Shown: positions 52,198-61,035 of the stretch, one piece after another
How positions within the stretch are numbered: position 1 is the stretch's first letter
Layout of the letters: each line of letters starts with the position of its first letter
Assembly: GCA_020724525.1 (NCBI GenBank)
Contig: DYGU01000005.1
Span: 1-64,000 of the forward strand
DNA length: 64,000 bases
Direction of reading: 5' to 3'
Source: Dehalococcoides mccartyi
GTDB taxonomy: Bacteria; Chloroflexota; Dehalococcoidia; GIF9; DYGU01
The notes under the pieces: generated by a model
The model's input: only the letters and a program-made list of their open reading frames with translations
The model's database searches: none
Told to the model about the DNA's origin: nothing
Position numbers and translations under genes: made by a program

Positions 52198-53232
52198 CTA
52201 ATTCCTACTCTTTCTGTCTTTTACCTTCATAGGCATATCTAACATCATTGTCTCCAGAGCTAAACGGGGGTTGACATTGTGGTAAATTTGTTCCAATGTC
52301 TCTTGCAAACTAATTACAAAATCCTTAATTTGAGTCAAAGGGAACTGCTTTGCCCATTCTTCAAGCGCTGCTCGGCAATCAATGTTTATAACGGCATCTT
52401 TAAGCCCACTTTTGACCAACATTAAATCTCGCCACCACATAAGCCAGAGCTCCATCACCCTAAAGCCAGATTTTCGTTCCTTCTCAAAACGGGTGGCTAA
52501 TTCCGCTGCGCAATTGAACCGCTCCTCCCAATCACCCCCGAGCACCGAAATGAGCTCTTTTAATATCTGGTCTCGCTCCTCCAATTGAGTCTCGTTCTCC
52601 AAAGCACCCAAAGCCCAACCAAGACAACCACGACTGAGACGAGCCAAAAGTTCAGCTTTATCCGGTAGAACATTATAAGACTCAAATAATGTCTTTCTTA
52701 TTTCAGCCACAGTCATCGGCTTCAATTCAAGACGCTGACAGCGAGAAACAACTGTAGGCAAGAGTCGTCCCTCCTGGCTCGTCAACAGGAGGAAGACCAC
52801 ACGAGAGGGTGGCTCTTCCAGAAGTTTAAGGAGACAATTAGCTGCCTCAGTGGATAAGTTGTCAGCACCGTCAAAAATAAACACCTTATACTTACCCTCA
52901 AAGGGAGGCAAATTAGCTACATGCTGAATCTCTTTAACTTCATTAATACCTATCTCAAACTGGGAGGGGCTCCCTGACAGGTTTTCGGCTGAGGCTAAAC
53001 TTATTATCCGAACATCGGTGTGGTTGCCTTCGTCAATCCTGAGACAAGACCGACACTGACCACAGGGTGGGGTAGCACCTTGACAGTTCAGAGCTTGCGC
53101 CAGATTAAGAGCCAAAGTGCCTTTACCTACTTGGGGTGGACCAACAATGAGATAGGCATGGGCTAAACTACCTTCGGTAAGACTGCACTTAAGCAAAGCT
53201 AAAGTCTTTTCTTGACCTATTACTCGCCACAT
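52198..53232 (-). CDS. holB: DNA polymerase III delta-prime subunit
   Basis: A 344-residue AAA+ clamp-loader subunit, with a normal-looking P-loop region (VGPPQVGKGTLALN) and a zinc site of CQGATPPCGQCRSC. It then has KVFIFDGADNLSTEAANCLLK and the LLEEPPSR sensor. The C-terminal half is divergent, as usual. It shares one base with lysA (TAATG) and is two bases from ricT. Confidence 0.9.
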   Translation of the reverse strand: MWRVIGQEKTLALLKCSLTEGSLAHAYLIVGPPQVGKGTLALNLAQALNCQGATPPCGQCRSCLRIDEGNHTDVRIISLASAENLSGSPSQFEIGINEVKEIQHVANLPPFEGKYKVFIFDGADNLSTEAANCLLKLLEEPPSRVVFLLLTSQEGRLLPTVVSRCQRLELKPMTVAEIRKTLFESYNVLPDKAELLARLSRGCLGWALGALENETQLEERDQILKELISVLGGDWEERFNCAAELATRFEKERKSGFRVMELWLMWWRDLMLVKSGLKDAVINIDCRAALEEWAKQFPLTQIKDFVISLQETLEQIYHNVNPRLALETMMLDMPMKVKDRKSRN

Positions 53233-54560
53233 TAAATAACATCCAATCTCATTAAATCCTGATAGGTCTCCCGTTTTCGAGTAAGACGGGACTTACCTTC
53301 TTTTACCATGACAACAGCCGGTCTTGGGATAGCGTTGTAATTACTTGCCATAGCTAAACAGTAAGCACCTGACACTGGTATGGCAATGATATCCCCCGCA
53401 TTCACTGATGGTAGAGGGACATCTCTGACTAAAACGTCACCCGACTGGCAAAACTTACCGGCAATAGTAACTGTCTCTGAATCTCTTTCTTGAGCCCGAT
53501 TAGCCACCACAGCTTCGTATCTGGCATCGTAGAGGGCTGGGCGGATATTATCACCTATACCACCATCAACACACACATATTTTCTTACTCCTGGAATGTC
53601 CTTTATAGCACCAATTCTGTATAAAGCCACTCCAGCTTGCCCCACAATCCCCCTCCCCGGTTCCACAATCAGACGGAATTGAGGCAGTTCCAACTCATCC
53701 TGAAGACTAATCAGCCCCGAAGTAATAACTTCAGCGTAATCACTTATAGCAGGCACTGGCGAATCTAAAGTATACTGACTGGCAAAACCACCCCCAGGAC
53801 TGAACTCCTTGAGTTCGAAGCCATGTTTTTTTTCCGTATCAGCGGCAAAACGTAGAACAAGTTCAATAGCTTGCTGATATGGGAATACCTCAGCTATTGG
53901 TGAGCCTAAGTGAAAATGGAACCCGACAAGATTAAGATGGTGGGCTGACATAGCTCGAGCTACAGCCGTCTCAGCTTGCCCGGTAGCTAAAGGAAAACCA
54001 AATTTGCTATCTAGAACCCCAGTAGTAGTATAGCGATGCGTATGAACATCAACTCCCGGGTTAAGGCGAAGGAGAACATCTTGGGGTATCCCCTTCTTCC
54101 CGGCTAATTCATCCAAAAGCTCCATCTCATAATCATTATCAACTACAATCCGCCCCACCCCCAACTCCAAAGCCAAGTTCAACTCGGCTGCTGTCTTATT
54201 ATTCCCATGAAAGTAGACTTTGTCCATAGGGAAAGATACCGATTGAGCAATACTAAGCCCCCCACCTGAGACAACATCAAGCCCTAAACCTTCTTCCTTA
54301 AACAAGAGGGCTAAACTCCGGTTTAGGAAAGCTTTTGAGGCATAAATAACCAGTGTTTCCGAATAGCGGCTGGTAAATTCATATTTGAACTCACGACACT
54401 TGGCTTGTAAGGTAAATTCATCAAAAACATAAAGGGGGGTGCCGTATTCCTCAACTAATTCAGTGACATCACAGCCGCCAATACAAAGATGCCCCGTAGC
54501 ATCTACTTTCGCCGTCAACGGAAACAGGCTAATTTTAGATAAATTACTACTAACCAACAT
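53232..54560 (-). CDS. lysA: Diaminopimelate decarboxylase
   Basis: A 442-residue PLP enzyme making lysine from meso-diaminopimelate. The cofactor lysine is in YASKAFLN (Lys76), followed by HGNNKT, the GGG turn in FSPGGGFASQY and a C-terminal CVDGGIGDNIRPALY. The length is usual. It lies between argC and holB, in an otherwise mixed operon. Confidence 0.92.
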   Translation of the reverse strand: MLVSSNLSKISLFPLTAKVDATGHLCIGGCDVTELVEEYGTPLYVFDEFTLQAKCREFKYEFTSRYSETLVIYASKAFLNRSLALLFKEEGLGLDVVSGGGLSIAQSVSFPMDKVYFHGNNKTAAELNLALELGVGRIVVDNDYEMELLDELAGKKGIPQDVLLRLNPGVDVHTHRYTTTGVLDSKFGFPLATGQAETAVARAMSAHHLNLVGFHFHLGSPIAEVFPYQQAIELVLRFAADTEKKHGFELKEFSPGGGFASQYTLDSPVPAISDYAEVITSGLISLQDELELPQFRLIVEPGRGIVGQAGVALYRIGAIKDIPGVRKYVCVDGGIGDNIRPALYDARYEAVVANRAQERDSETVTIAGKFCQSGDVLVRDVPLPSVNAGDIIAIPVSGAYCLAMASNYNAIPRPAVVMVKEGKSRLTRKRETYQDLMRLDVI

Positions 54561-54613
54561 TTTCTTGTAACAATGTTATCGTGCTAACTAGCCAGAGTCA
54601 AACGTTTCCTCAC

Positions 54614-54637
54614 TGTCATTGCAAGCAAAGCGAGGAG
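54614..54637. repeat. Fragment of a GTCATTG-type repeat
   Basis: TGTCATTGCAAGCAAAGCG at this place matches the arm of the dispersed repeat at 30961-31041 and the motif inside the MITE at 8633. It lies between lysA and argC. Only one arm is present. Confidence 0.4.
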
Positions 54638-54639
54638 TA

Positions 54640-55677
54640 TCATGGATAAATGGCTAAAGCCTCAAGGCCACTGGTCTCAGGAAATCCCAGCATCAGATTC
54701 ATATTCTGAATTGCCTGCCCAGCAGCTCCCTTGACTAGATTGTCAAGGCAGCTAATTACAATAAGCCGGTTCGTTCTTAAATCAATGGTAGGGTAAACAA
54801 GACAAAAGTTATTTCCCCAGGTATGCTTGGTCTGAGGCGGGATATTTACAACCCTGACAAAAGGCTCATCTCTATAAAAATCGTAATAAAGTTGCCTTAA
54901 TTTATCTTTACCCCTTTCTCCCCTATCTATTTTTCCCTCTTTTAGTTTAGCATAGCAAGAAGTTAGTATACCTCGACTCATAGGTATCAGATGAGGCACA
55001 AAGGTTATAGAAAAAGAACTTCCTGGACTCAAAGCTTCAAGCTCCTGAACTATCTCCGGGAGATGGCGATGCCCTTCCAGGGCATAAGCAGAAACATTGT
55101 CACTGGCTTCAGAAAAATGGGTGGCTAAACTTAAAGTCCTACCTGCCCCAGAAATACCAGACTTGCTATCCACAATAATGTCCGGATAAATGAGTTGCTC
55201 CTTAACTACTGGGGCTAAAGCTAAGAGAACAGCAACCGGATAACAGCCTGGATTAGCTACCAAATTGGCTGAAGCTATCTTATGCCGATAAAACTCAGGT
55301 AAGCCATAAACCGCTTCCTTGAGGAATTCCGGGGCTGGGTGACTAAAGTCATACCAGCCAGGATAGGCGGCAGCATCTTTCAGCCTGAAATCAGCACTAA
55401 GGTCGACCACTTTAATGCCTCGCTTAAGTAAAGGTAGTATGACTTCGGCACTGGCTTTATGGGGCATGGCTGAAAAAGCTAAGTTTACATCACCAAGTTC
55501 GGCACTAATAAATGAGTCAACATCCAGGTGAGGAAAGACATCCTTTAGCCTCTGCCCAATAGCGCTTCTGCCGGTAATTGAGTTAACCCTCACCCTGGGA
55601 TGTCTATATAACAGCCGGGCTAATTCGGCACCAGTATAGCCAGTCACATTTATAATACCTACATTAAACTGTTTCAC
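54640..55677 (-). CDS. argC: N-acetyl-gamma-glutamyl-phosphate reductase
   Basis: A 345-residue enzyme of arginine synthesis. The NADP-binding N terminus is NVGIINVTGYTGAELARLL, the catalytic cysteine is in ANPGCYPVAV (Cys145), and PHLIPMSRGI follows. No other arginine gene is in the window. It starts two bases before the thiolase stop. Confidence 0.93.
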   Translation of the reverse strand: MKQFNVGIINVTGYTGAELARLLYRHPRVRVNSITGRSAIGQRLKDVFPHLDVDSFISAELGDVNLAFSAMPHKASAEVILPLLKRGIKVVDLSADFRLKDAAAYPGWYDFSHPAPEFLKEAVYGLPEFYRHKIASANLVANPGCYPVAVLLALAPVVKEQLIYPDIIVDSKSGISGAGRTLSLATHFSEASDNVSAYALEGHRHLPEIVQELEALSPGSSFSITFVPHLIPMSRGILTSCYAKLKEGKIDRGERGKDKLRQLYYDFYRDEPFVRVVNIPPQTKHTWGNNFCLVYPTIDLRTNRLIVISCLDNLVKGAAGQAIQNMNLMLGFPETSGLEALAIYP

Positions 55678-55679
55678 AG

Positions 55680-56858
55680 CTATCTCTCCACAATCATAGA
55701 TACGGCTTCACCACCACCAAGACAGGCACTTGCCATTCCCTTCTTAGCTCCCGTCTCTTTCATGGCATAGAGAAGGGTTACCAGAATCCGAGCTCCACTA
55801 CAACCAACAGGATGACCCAGAGCCACTGCGCCCCCCTTAATATTCACTTTCCCCTCATCAGTACCCAGTTTTCTCATAACAGCCACAGTAGACGAGGCAA
55901 AAGCTTCATTAATCTCATGGAGGTCTATTTCTTTCTCCTCAAGTCCAGCTTTTTTAAGGACTTTAGGAATAGAATTTATTGGAGCGGCGACTACCAGACG
56001 CGTGTCTATTCCGTCTGAACCGTAGGCAATAATCTTTGCTACAGGTTCAATGCCGAGTTGACGAGCTTTCTCCTTTGCCATTACCACCACTGCTGCTGCC
56101 CCATCCGATATCTTAGACGAATTCCCTGCCGTTACTGTGCCATCCTTTTTAAAGACAGGAGATAACTTACCCAAAGCCTCCAAACTGGTTTCCTGACGAG
56201 GTACTTCATCAGTGTCAAAAATTATCGGGGCACCTTTCTTTTGTGGAATTTCTACGGGCACTATTTCTTCCTTAAACTTGCCTTCGGCAATAGCCTTCTG
56301 TGCTTTCTGATAAGAGCTAAGAGCAAACCGGTCTTGGTCCTCTCGACTAACCTTAAACTCCTCAGCTACATTCTCCGCCGTCATTCCCATATGCCAGTCA
56401 TGGATTACATCCCACAAGCCATCACGAACCATACCATCTATTAATTTCCCGTCCCAAAGCCGATAGCCATTCCGAGCTTGAGGCAAATAATAGGGGGCTT
56501 GATACATATTTTCCATTCCACCAGCAACAACAATATCAGCAGCGTCTAAAGCAATAGCTTGAGCCGCTAACATCACTGCCTTGAGACCCGAGCCACAAAC
56601 CTTATTTATGGTCAATGCTCCCACATCTACTGGCAAACCGGCTAAAAGCATGGCTACTCGAGCTGGATTCTGTCCCAACCCGGTAGGGAGCACATTCCCC
56701 ATTATCACCTCATCTACATATTCCTTCTTTATTCCAGCCCTTCTTATAGCTTCAAGAATAACAACCTTACCTAATTCCGTAGCTGAAACATCTTTAAAAG
56801 CACCACCAAAGTCATCAATCGCTGTCCTGACACCACTCACAATAACTACTTCTCTCAT
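55680..56858 (-). CDS. Acetyl-CoA acetyltransferase (thiolase)
   Basis: A 392-residue thiolase with the acylated cysteine in [12 protein letters not shown] (Cys88), the second part VAINEAF-type motif HEINEAFAS, a [11 protein letters not shown] loop and the C-terminal GGGEAVSMI with its cysteine in ASACLGGG. It joins two acetyl-CoA units or cleaves acetoacetyl-CoA. It overlaps the upstream phosphatase gene by 4 bases. Together with the crotonases and the activator ATPase it suggests acyl-CoA metabolism. Confidence 0.93.
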   Translation of the reverse strand: MREVVIVSGVRTAIDDFGGAFKDVSATELGKVVILEAIRRAGIKKEYVDEVIMGNVLPTGLGQNPARVAMLLAGLPVDVGALTINKVCGSGLKAVMLAAQAIALDAADIVVAGGMENMYQAPYYLPQARNGYRLWDGKLIDGMVRDGLWDVIHDWHMGMTAENVAEEFKVSREDQDRFALSSYQKAQKAIAEGKFKEEIVPVEIPQKKGAPIIFDTDEVPRQETSLEALGKLSPVFKKDGTVTAGNSSKISDGAAAVVVMAKEKARQLGIEPVAKIIAYGSDGIDTRLVVAAPINSIPKVLKKAGLEEKEIDLHEINEAFASSTVAVMRKLGTDEGKVNIKGGAVALGHPVGCSGARILVTLLYAMKETGAKKGMASACLGGGEAVSMIVER

Positions 56859-57481
56859 TTCCCTTCCTTTCCCAGTTTATCCAAGTGACAGCTGTCGTTG
56901 AGAAGTAAAGTAACCGGTGTACCATTTCTTATTTCAAAAAGATTAATAGCACTAACATCCTGGGCTACCTGCCAGAAACGGGGGTTGTCTAAACCAAGAA
57001 AATACAGGATAAGAATCTGACAGACTACTTTATGAGAGACCAGCACCACACTCTTTTCCGGATAGTTCCGGAGCAAGTTATCAACACAAGCCACAGCTCT
57101 CTCCCTCACCTGACTCAGGCTTTCTCCATCAGGAAATCTAACCAGATGAGGACTTTGGAGCTAGAGCCTGTATAAGGTGCTATCCCTGACAGCAGCTTCA
57201 TCCGGAGATAATCCTTGCCATTGCCCATAGTCTATATCAATGAGCCCGGGAAGCAGCTCAACTTCTAATCCCAGGCGTCGGGCTAAAATTTGGGCAGTAG
57301 TCTTTGCCCGGGGTAGCGGACTGGAGTAAATAGCTGCTACTGTCCACCGGGCAACTCTTTCCGCAGTAGCCTCAGCCTGCCTGATTCCCACTTCATTAAG
57401 GTCAAGGTTAGCCCGTCCCCGAAATCTCTCCACCCGGTTCCACTCCGTCTGCCCATGTCTAACCAGAATAATCTGCGTCAT
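56855..57481 (-). pseudogene. Histidine-phosphatase (phosphoglycerate-mutase-like) gene with one in-frame amber codon
   Basis: A single frame of about 209 codons. The N-terminal RHG motif (ILVRHGQTEWN, with His9) and the SSPLPRAKTTAQIL, GLIDIDYGQWQG and LVSHKVV motifs (second catalytic histidine) are all intact. The only flaw is TAG at 57161-57163, read YRL-stop-LQSPHLVRFPDGES. Homologues have tryptophan here, so one base (TGG to TAG) would repair it. If the stop is real, the product is cut to 106 residues. It could be a recent null, a sequencing error or a suppressed codon. It overlaps the thiolase start. Confidence 0.8.
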
Positions 57482-57565
57482 TTTGCCTCATAGTTGCTTC
57501 ATTTTCTGAACTAAAGTATACTATTATGGTTACTCTTCTTTGTCAACGGAGTGCGGAGAAAAACT

Positions 57566-58792
57566 ATGCCTAAAATTCACTTTATTGATGTTACCAACCG
57601 CGATACGGTTCAGGCATCCCGCATCGGTTTAGCCAAATTGCAAAAGACCATGGTCAACTGGTACCTGGGACAGATGGGTATCTACCAGTCAGAATTCGCC
57701 TTCCCTTTCACCAAACATGAACATAACTACATTAAAGCTAACCTTAGGCTTCGGGAGAAAGGAGCTTTTGGCTCTCTTATCTTAGAAGGTTGGTGCCGAG
57801 CCATTGTCCGCGATATTGAAGCTTCCCTACCTACGGGTGTCAAGCATTTAAATCTTTCCATCTCTACCTCAGACCAGATGATCCGTCACAAATTCCAGGG
57901 AAAGTTAGACCGAAATAAAGTTATCCAGGAAATGGTGGGGGCAGTTACTTTTGCCCGGCAAAATAGTATAAAAAGTGTAGGCGTTAATGCTGAAGATGCT
58001 TCCCGTACCGACCTTAACTACTTAATAGAATTTGCCCAAGCCGCTAAAGAGGCTGGTGCTGACCGTTTTCGCTACTGCGATACTTTAGGCCATGATACCC
58101 CTATGACTATTTATGAGCGCATTAGAACTATTGCTGAAAAGGTGAAAATCCCAATAGAGCCGCACTGTCATAACGACTTAGGTATGGCAGTGGCTAACTC
58201 TATTGCCGGCGCTATGGGGGCGTTAGATGGTGATGCCGATGCTTACATTAACACCTCAGTGAATGGGCTTGGAGAACGAGCTGGACAAGCTGATTTATTG
58301 AGTTGTATCCTGACATTTAAGTTCGCTGCTGGGCTTAGCCGCTATGAAATCGGTGACCCTATTAATTTAAAAATATCAGCCAAACTAGCTAAATACGCTT
58401 CTTACGCCTTTAATGTGCCTCTACCTATTAACCAGCCTGGTGTCGGTGCCAATGCTTTTGCCCACGAAGCCGGTATTCACGCTGATGGTGCCCTTAAAGA
58501 CCGCTACAACTACGAACTTTATGACTATGAACTTCTTGGTCTTGATGAAATAGATGAACCACCCATGCGGGGACGCATTATTACCACGGGAGAGTATGGT
58601 GGACTGGCTGGATTTAAATACGTCTACGGCAGATTGGGCATTACCTTCCCTGACGATGAAACCGCAGAGCACGTTCTTGAGCTGGTGCGCTACGCCAATG
58701 CCCATACCCAGCAGCCCCTTACCGACGATGAACTGCGTTTTATAGCTACCTACCCTGAAGAAACTTGTCTTATCCTGACTATGACTCCCTGA
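57566..58792 (+). CDS. Homocitrate/isopropylmalate-synthase-family enzyme, possibly Re-citrate synthase
   Basis: A 408-residue TIM-barrel protein of the HMGL-like family. DVTNRDTVQASR holds the first metal and catalytic aspartate, EPHCHNDLGMA is the HxH metal pair and NGLGERAGQADL is the active-site loop. The family joins acetyl-CoA to a keto acid. Two Dehalococcoides and Clostridium kluyveri enzymes of this type are Re-citrate synthases, so a citrate role in this lineage is plausible; homocitrate or isopropylmalate cannot be excluded. The start at 57566 (MPKIHFIDV) is backed by a GGAG site, while the frame begins at 57551. Confidence 0.85.
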   Translation: MPKIHFIDVTNRDTVQASRIGLAKLQKTMVNWYLGQMGIYQSEFAFPFTKHEHNYIKANLRLREKGAFGSLILEGWCRAIVRDIEASLPTGVKHLNLSISTSDQMIRHKFQGKLDRNKVIQEMVGAVTFARQNSIKSVGVNAEDASRTDLNYLIEFAQAAKEAGADRFRYCDTLGHDTPMTIYERIRTIAEKVKIPIEPHCHNDLGMAVANSIAGAMGALDGDADAYINTSVNGLGERAGQADLLSCILTFKFAAGLSRYEIGDPINLKISAKLAKYASYAFNVPLPINQPGVGANAFAHEAGIHADGALKDRYNYELYDYELLGLDEIDEPPMRGRIITTGEYGGLAGFKYVYGRLGITFPDDETAEHVLELVRYANAHTQQPLTDDELRFIATYPEETCLILTMTP

Positions 58793-58829
58793 ACTTTAAG
58801 CTAACGGCTCCAAATAATGGCATAGTCCG

Positions 58830-59282
58830 GTGACAGCTAAGAAATTCAACATAAGTCTAAAGCCCATTGGTATTGTCAGAAATGACATCAAACAGCCAAG
58901 AAGAGAAGACTGGAATACAGTTATCTCTGAAATTGTTCTTGACCCTTCCTGCCAAAAAGCCTTAAACCGTATTGAAGAATTTTCTCACCTCATTGTCACT
59001 TACTGGATGCACAAAGTATTACTGGGACAACGCCTGATAACCGAAGTCCATCCCCGCGGGGAAAAAGACTTGCCTCTGGTGGGCGTCTTCACCAGCCGCA
59101 GCCCTATGCGTCCTAACCCTGTCGGAATCACCACAGTCAAACTATTAGCTCGCACCGGTAACATACTAAAGGTTGCTGGACTTGATGCTATAAATGGCAC
59201 ACCGGTGCTGGATATCAAACCCTATATCCCCGGTTACGATTCACCACCCAACGCCAGAACTCCAGACTGGGCAACAAAGTAA
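58830..59282 (+). CDS. tRNA(Thr) methyltransferase TrmO-like protein
   Basis: A 150-residue protein of the TsaA/YaeB (UPF0066) family, starting GTG. It has PIGIVRND at the start and the family core FTSRSPMRPNPVGITTVKLL and LDAINGTPVLDIKPYIP. E. coli TrmO methylates t6A37 of tRNA-Thr. It lies before two tRNA genes. The frame is complete. Confidence 0.88.
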   Translation: MTAKKFNISLKPIGIVRNDIKQPRREDWNTVISEIVLDPSCQKALNRIEEFSHLIVTYWMHKVLLGQRLITEVHPRGEKDLPLVGVFTSRSPMRPNPVGITTVKLLARTGNILKVAGLDAINGTPVLDIKPYIPGYDSPPNARTPDWATK

Positions 59283-59338
59283 CAGGACAATCTGAATTGC
59301 CACCAACTCCTATCCACCATCATGAACAAAGCGGAGAA

Positions 59339-59387
59339 ACCCTCACCTAATCCCTCTCCCTTCAAGGGAGAGGGATTAGGTGAGGGT
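59339..59387. repeat. Perfect 24-base palindrome
   Basis: Two 24-base arms, ACCCTCACCTAATCC... and its exact inverse, separated by a single C. The element runs between trmO and tRNA-Gly and could act as a two-way terminator or an extruded cruciform. The same word, in changed order, is at 4507-4551 and, half-length, at 59881-59893. Its 5' flank, GAACAAAGCGGAGAAACC, is repeated at 59865-59882. Confidence 0.8.
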
Positions 59388-59445
59388 GGCAAAATCTTTG
59401 TCGCTTGACGCAACATTCAGTAAGCTGTTAATATTCTTGTGCAAT

Positions 59446-59517
59446 GCGGGTGTAATTCAGGGGCAGAATGCTTGCTTCCCAAGCAAGACGGCGTGGGTTC
59501 GAATCCCATCACCCGCT
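59446..59517 (+). tRNA. tRNA-Gly(CCC)
   Basis: Acceptor arms GCGGGTG and CACCCGC pair fully. The anticodon loop TTCCCAA, between CTTGC and GCAAG, holds the anticodon CCC (59478-59480). The T arm is GTGGG-TTCGAAT-CCCAT. The CCA tail is encoded (59518-59520). The D arm is short but usual for glycine tRNAs. Confidence 0.93.
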
Positions 59518-59540
59518 CCATAAACCTGTGGAGATTAGTA

Positions 59541-59810
59541 ATGCGGGTAAAACTAAAAAACGACCAGTTGCGTAAATTAGCCCAGCGGTTGGCTATTGAG
59601 GTAGTAATCCAGCAACCGAGAGATGTCAGAGGACTCCTCGAAATATTAGGTCGCAATATGCCCTGGGATGAAACCGGGCTGAGTAAATTCAGCGACCCGC
59701 CTAAGAGACCAGCCCGTGTCGCCTTCTCCGTGGAAATTACTAAAGATGGCTACATTTGCGATATACACCCAGCTTTAGCTCATTATCTCAATGACCTTCT
59801 CTCCGCCTGA
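59541..59810 (+). CDS. Conserved-looking hypothetical protein
   Basis: An 89-residue protein with no recognised family: MRVKLKNDQLRKLAQRLAIE, then ILGRNMPWDETGLSKF and a hydrophobic C-terminal end. The real start is ATG 59541, with GGAGA upstream; a longer frame that runs through the tRNA is discarded. Its position just after the tRNA suggests no special role. Confidence 0.5.
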   Translation: MRVKLKNDQLRKLAQRLAIEVVIQQPRDVRGLLEILGRNMPWDETGLSKFSDPPKRPARVAFSVEITKDGYICDIHPALAHYLNDLLSA

Positions 59811-59853
59811 GTGACTCCCCCGCAAACTCCTTATTCCAGATTGTTTACCAATG

Positions 59854-59893
59854 CTTATCCACCGTGAACAAAGCGGAGAAACCCTCACCTTAC
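59854..59893 (+). repeat. Direct repeat of the trmO-tRNA flank
   Basis: CTTATCCACC, then GTGAACAAAGCGGAGAAACC and CTCACCTTA repeat the sequence at 59309-59348 almost exactly. A segment was copied across the tRNA-Gly and hypothetical genes, or an element was captured twice. Only half of the palindrome is present here. Confidence 0.6.
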
Positions 59894-59941
59894 TCCAAGA
59901 TTGAAGATAACTTATAAGTGATATATAATGTCCTCGTTTGC

Positions 59942-60015
59942 GGGCCGTTAGCTCAGCCCGGCAGAGCAGCGGACTTTTAATCCGTTGGTCGTAGGTTCGA
60001 ATCCTACACGGCCTA
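59942..60015 (+). tRNA. tRNA-Lys(TTT)
   Basis: Acceptor arms GGGCCGT and ACGGCCT pair with one G-U at the first pair. The anticodon loop is CTTTTAA with anticodon TTT (59976-59978). The D loop and T arm (GTAGG-TTCGAAT-CCTAC) are regular. CCA is not encoded. Confidence 0.92.
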
Positions 60016-60055
60016 CTTTGTGCCCGAATAAAGATTTAGTTCAGGTGTGATTAAG

Positions 60056-60340
60056 ATGAAGTGCCCTTTCTGTAACAAAGACTACCTGACCCAGGAAGAA
60101 GTGATGAACTGCATCATCAACCATATACATGAGTCCCAGGAGGAACAAGCAAAACAATTACAAAGACTTTACCTTATGCTTATGTCAAGTCAACTTACCA
60201 TGGCTTCTTTAGCCACCCACTCCTCAGCTCGCGATGTAGTCGAAAGATTCGGTGAAATTTACGAACTTCTGGAAAACCTCGTCCAAAAACCAGATGTAGT
60301 AACTGAAATTGAGAAGTGGCTAAAAGATAAGGAAGCTTAA
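60056..60340 (+). CDS. Small zinc-finger-like protein, unknown
   Basis: A 94-residue protein beginning MKCPFCNKDYLTQEEVMNCI and then HIHE, so a CxxC pair with two histidines could bind zinc. The remainder is helical (ARDVVERFGEIYELLENLV). The start at ATG 60056 is preferred over the GTG at 60047. It has no recognisable partners. Confidence 0.5.
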   Translation: MKCPFCNKDYLTQEEVMNCIINHIHESQEEQAKQLQRLYLMLMSSQLTMASLATHSSARDVVERFGEIYELLENLVQKPDVVTEIEKWLKDKEA

Positions 60341-60362
60341 ACTCTTCTAAAGTGAAAACTCC

Positions 60363-60758
60363 ATGACTGAAGAGAAAAGATGGTTGAGGCAAGCTGAAAA
60401 GGACTTAGACACAGCCAAGGACAGCCTGACTGATAAACACTACGAATGGGCATGCTTTCAAGCCCAGCAAAGTGCTGAAAAAGCCCCCAAAGGTTTTTTG
60501 TATACGAAAGGTCTCCGAGCCATATTAACCCACTCCATAAGGGACTTAGTTTTTGAGGGTTCTAAATATGAAAGGGAATTAGGAAAATTAGTAGAAGGAG
60601 GCAAATTTCTTGACGCCTTTTATATCCCGACAAGATACCCCAACAGCCTGATAAGTGAGGCTATTCCCGCTGAGTATTACTCTGCCGAAGATGCTGAAAA
60701 ATGTATAAGTTGTGCCGAATTAATCTTAAGCAGCGTGACCAAACTTATCAGGCAATAA
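60363..60758 (+). CDS. HEPN-domain protein
   Basis: A 131-residue helical protein of the HEPN (PF05168-like) type: WLRQAEKDLDTAKDSL, FQAQQSAEKAPKGFLYTKG, THSIRDLV and FYIPTRYPNSL. One proline (EKAPKG, usually EKALKG) breaks a helix that is normally continuous, so activity may be impaired. It is paired with a nucleotidyltransferase that overlaps its end. Such pairs are toxin-antitoxin-like or regulate cell-surface or repeat proteins. Confidence 0.8.
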   Translation: MTEEKRWLRQAEKDLDTAKDSLTDKHYEWACFQAQQSAEKAPKGFLYTKGLRAILTHSIRDLVFEGSKYERELGKLVEGGKFLDAFYIPTRYPNSLISEAIPAEYYSAEDAEKCISCAELILSSVTKLIRQ

Positions 60759-61027
60759 AGCAATTTGCCACTCTGCTAAAAGATAGATACGGGGTTAAAA
60801 AGGTCTACCTTTTTGGTTCCTTTGCTACTGGACGTATTAATGAAGGGAGCGATATAGACTTGATTATAGTTGGGAAATTTCAGGGGAAAATGCCGCAAAG
60901 AATAAAACAGATACTAGACCTGACTTCCCTGCCCATAGAACCCCTGGTCTATACCGAAGCTGAATTTGACTAGATGAAATCAGGGGCTTTCCTCACTGAA
61001 GTTTTAAAACAAGCCGTAGAGTTATAG
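60701..61027 (+). pseudogene. Nucleotidyltransferase cut short by an amber codon
   Basis: The active site is complete, as GSX10DXD (Gly39-Ser40, Asp51, Asp53; LFGSFATGRINEGSDIDLI). At 60971-60973 TAG stops the frame in TEAEFD-stop-MKSGAFLTEVLKQAVEL. The same frame then continues for 17 codons to TAG 61025-61027, with residues that match the normal C-terminal helix of the family. One base would restore the gene, so the short form (90 residues) may be inactive or still active, as the fold core is kept. It overlaps the HEPN gene by 58 bases. Confidence 0.7.
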
Positions 61028-61035
61028 ATAAAAGA

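Noticed and set aside
59439..59810. A 123-residue frame from 59439
   Set aside because: Its first part runs through the tRNA-Gly gene; the supported start is ATG 59541.
7868..60973. A changed genetic code or selenocysteine/pyrrolysine use to explain the in-frame stops
   Set aside because: Both TGA and TAG occur, the replaced residues differ, both stops are used normally at ends of other genes, and no SECIS-like or PYL signal was seen.
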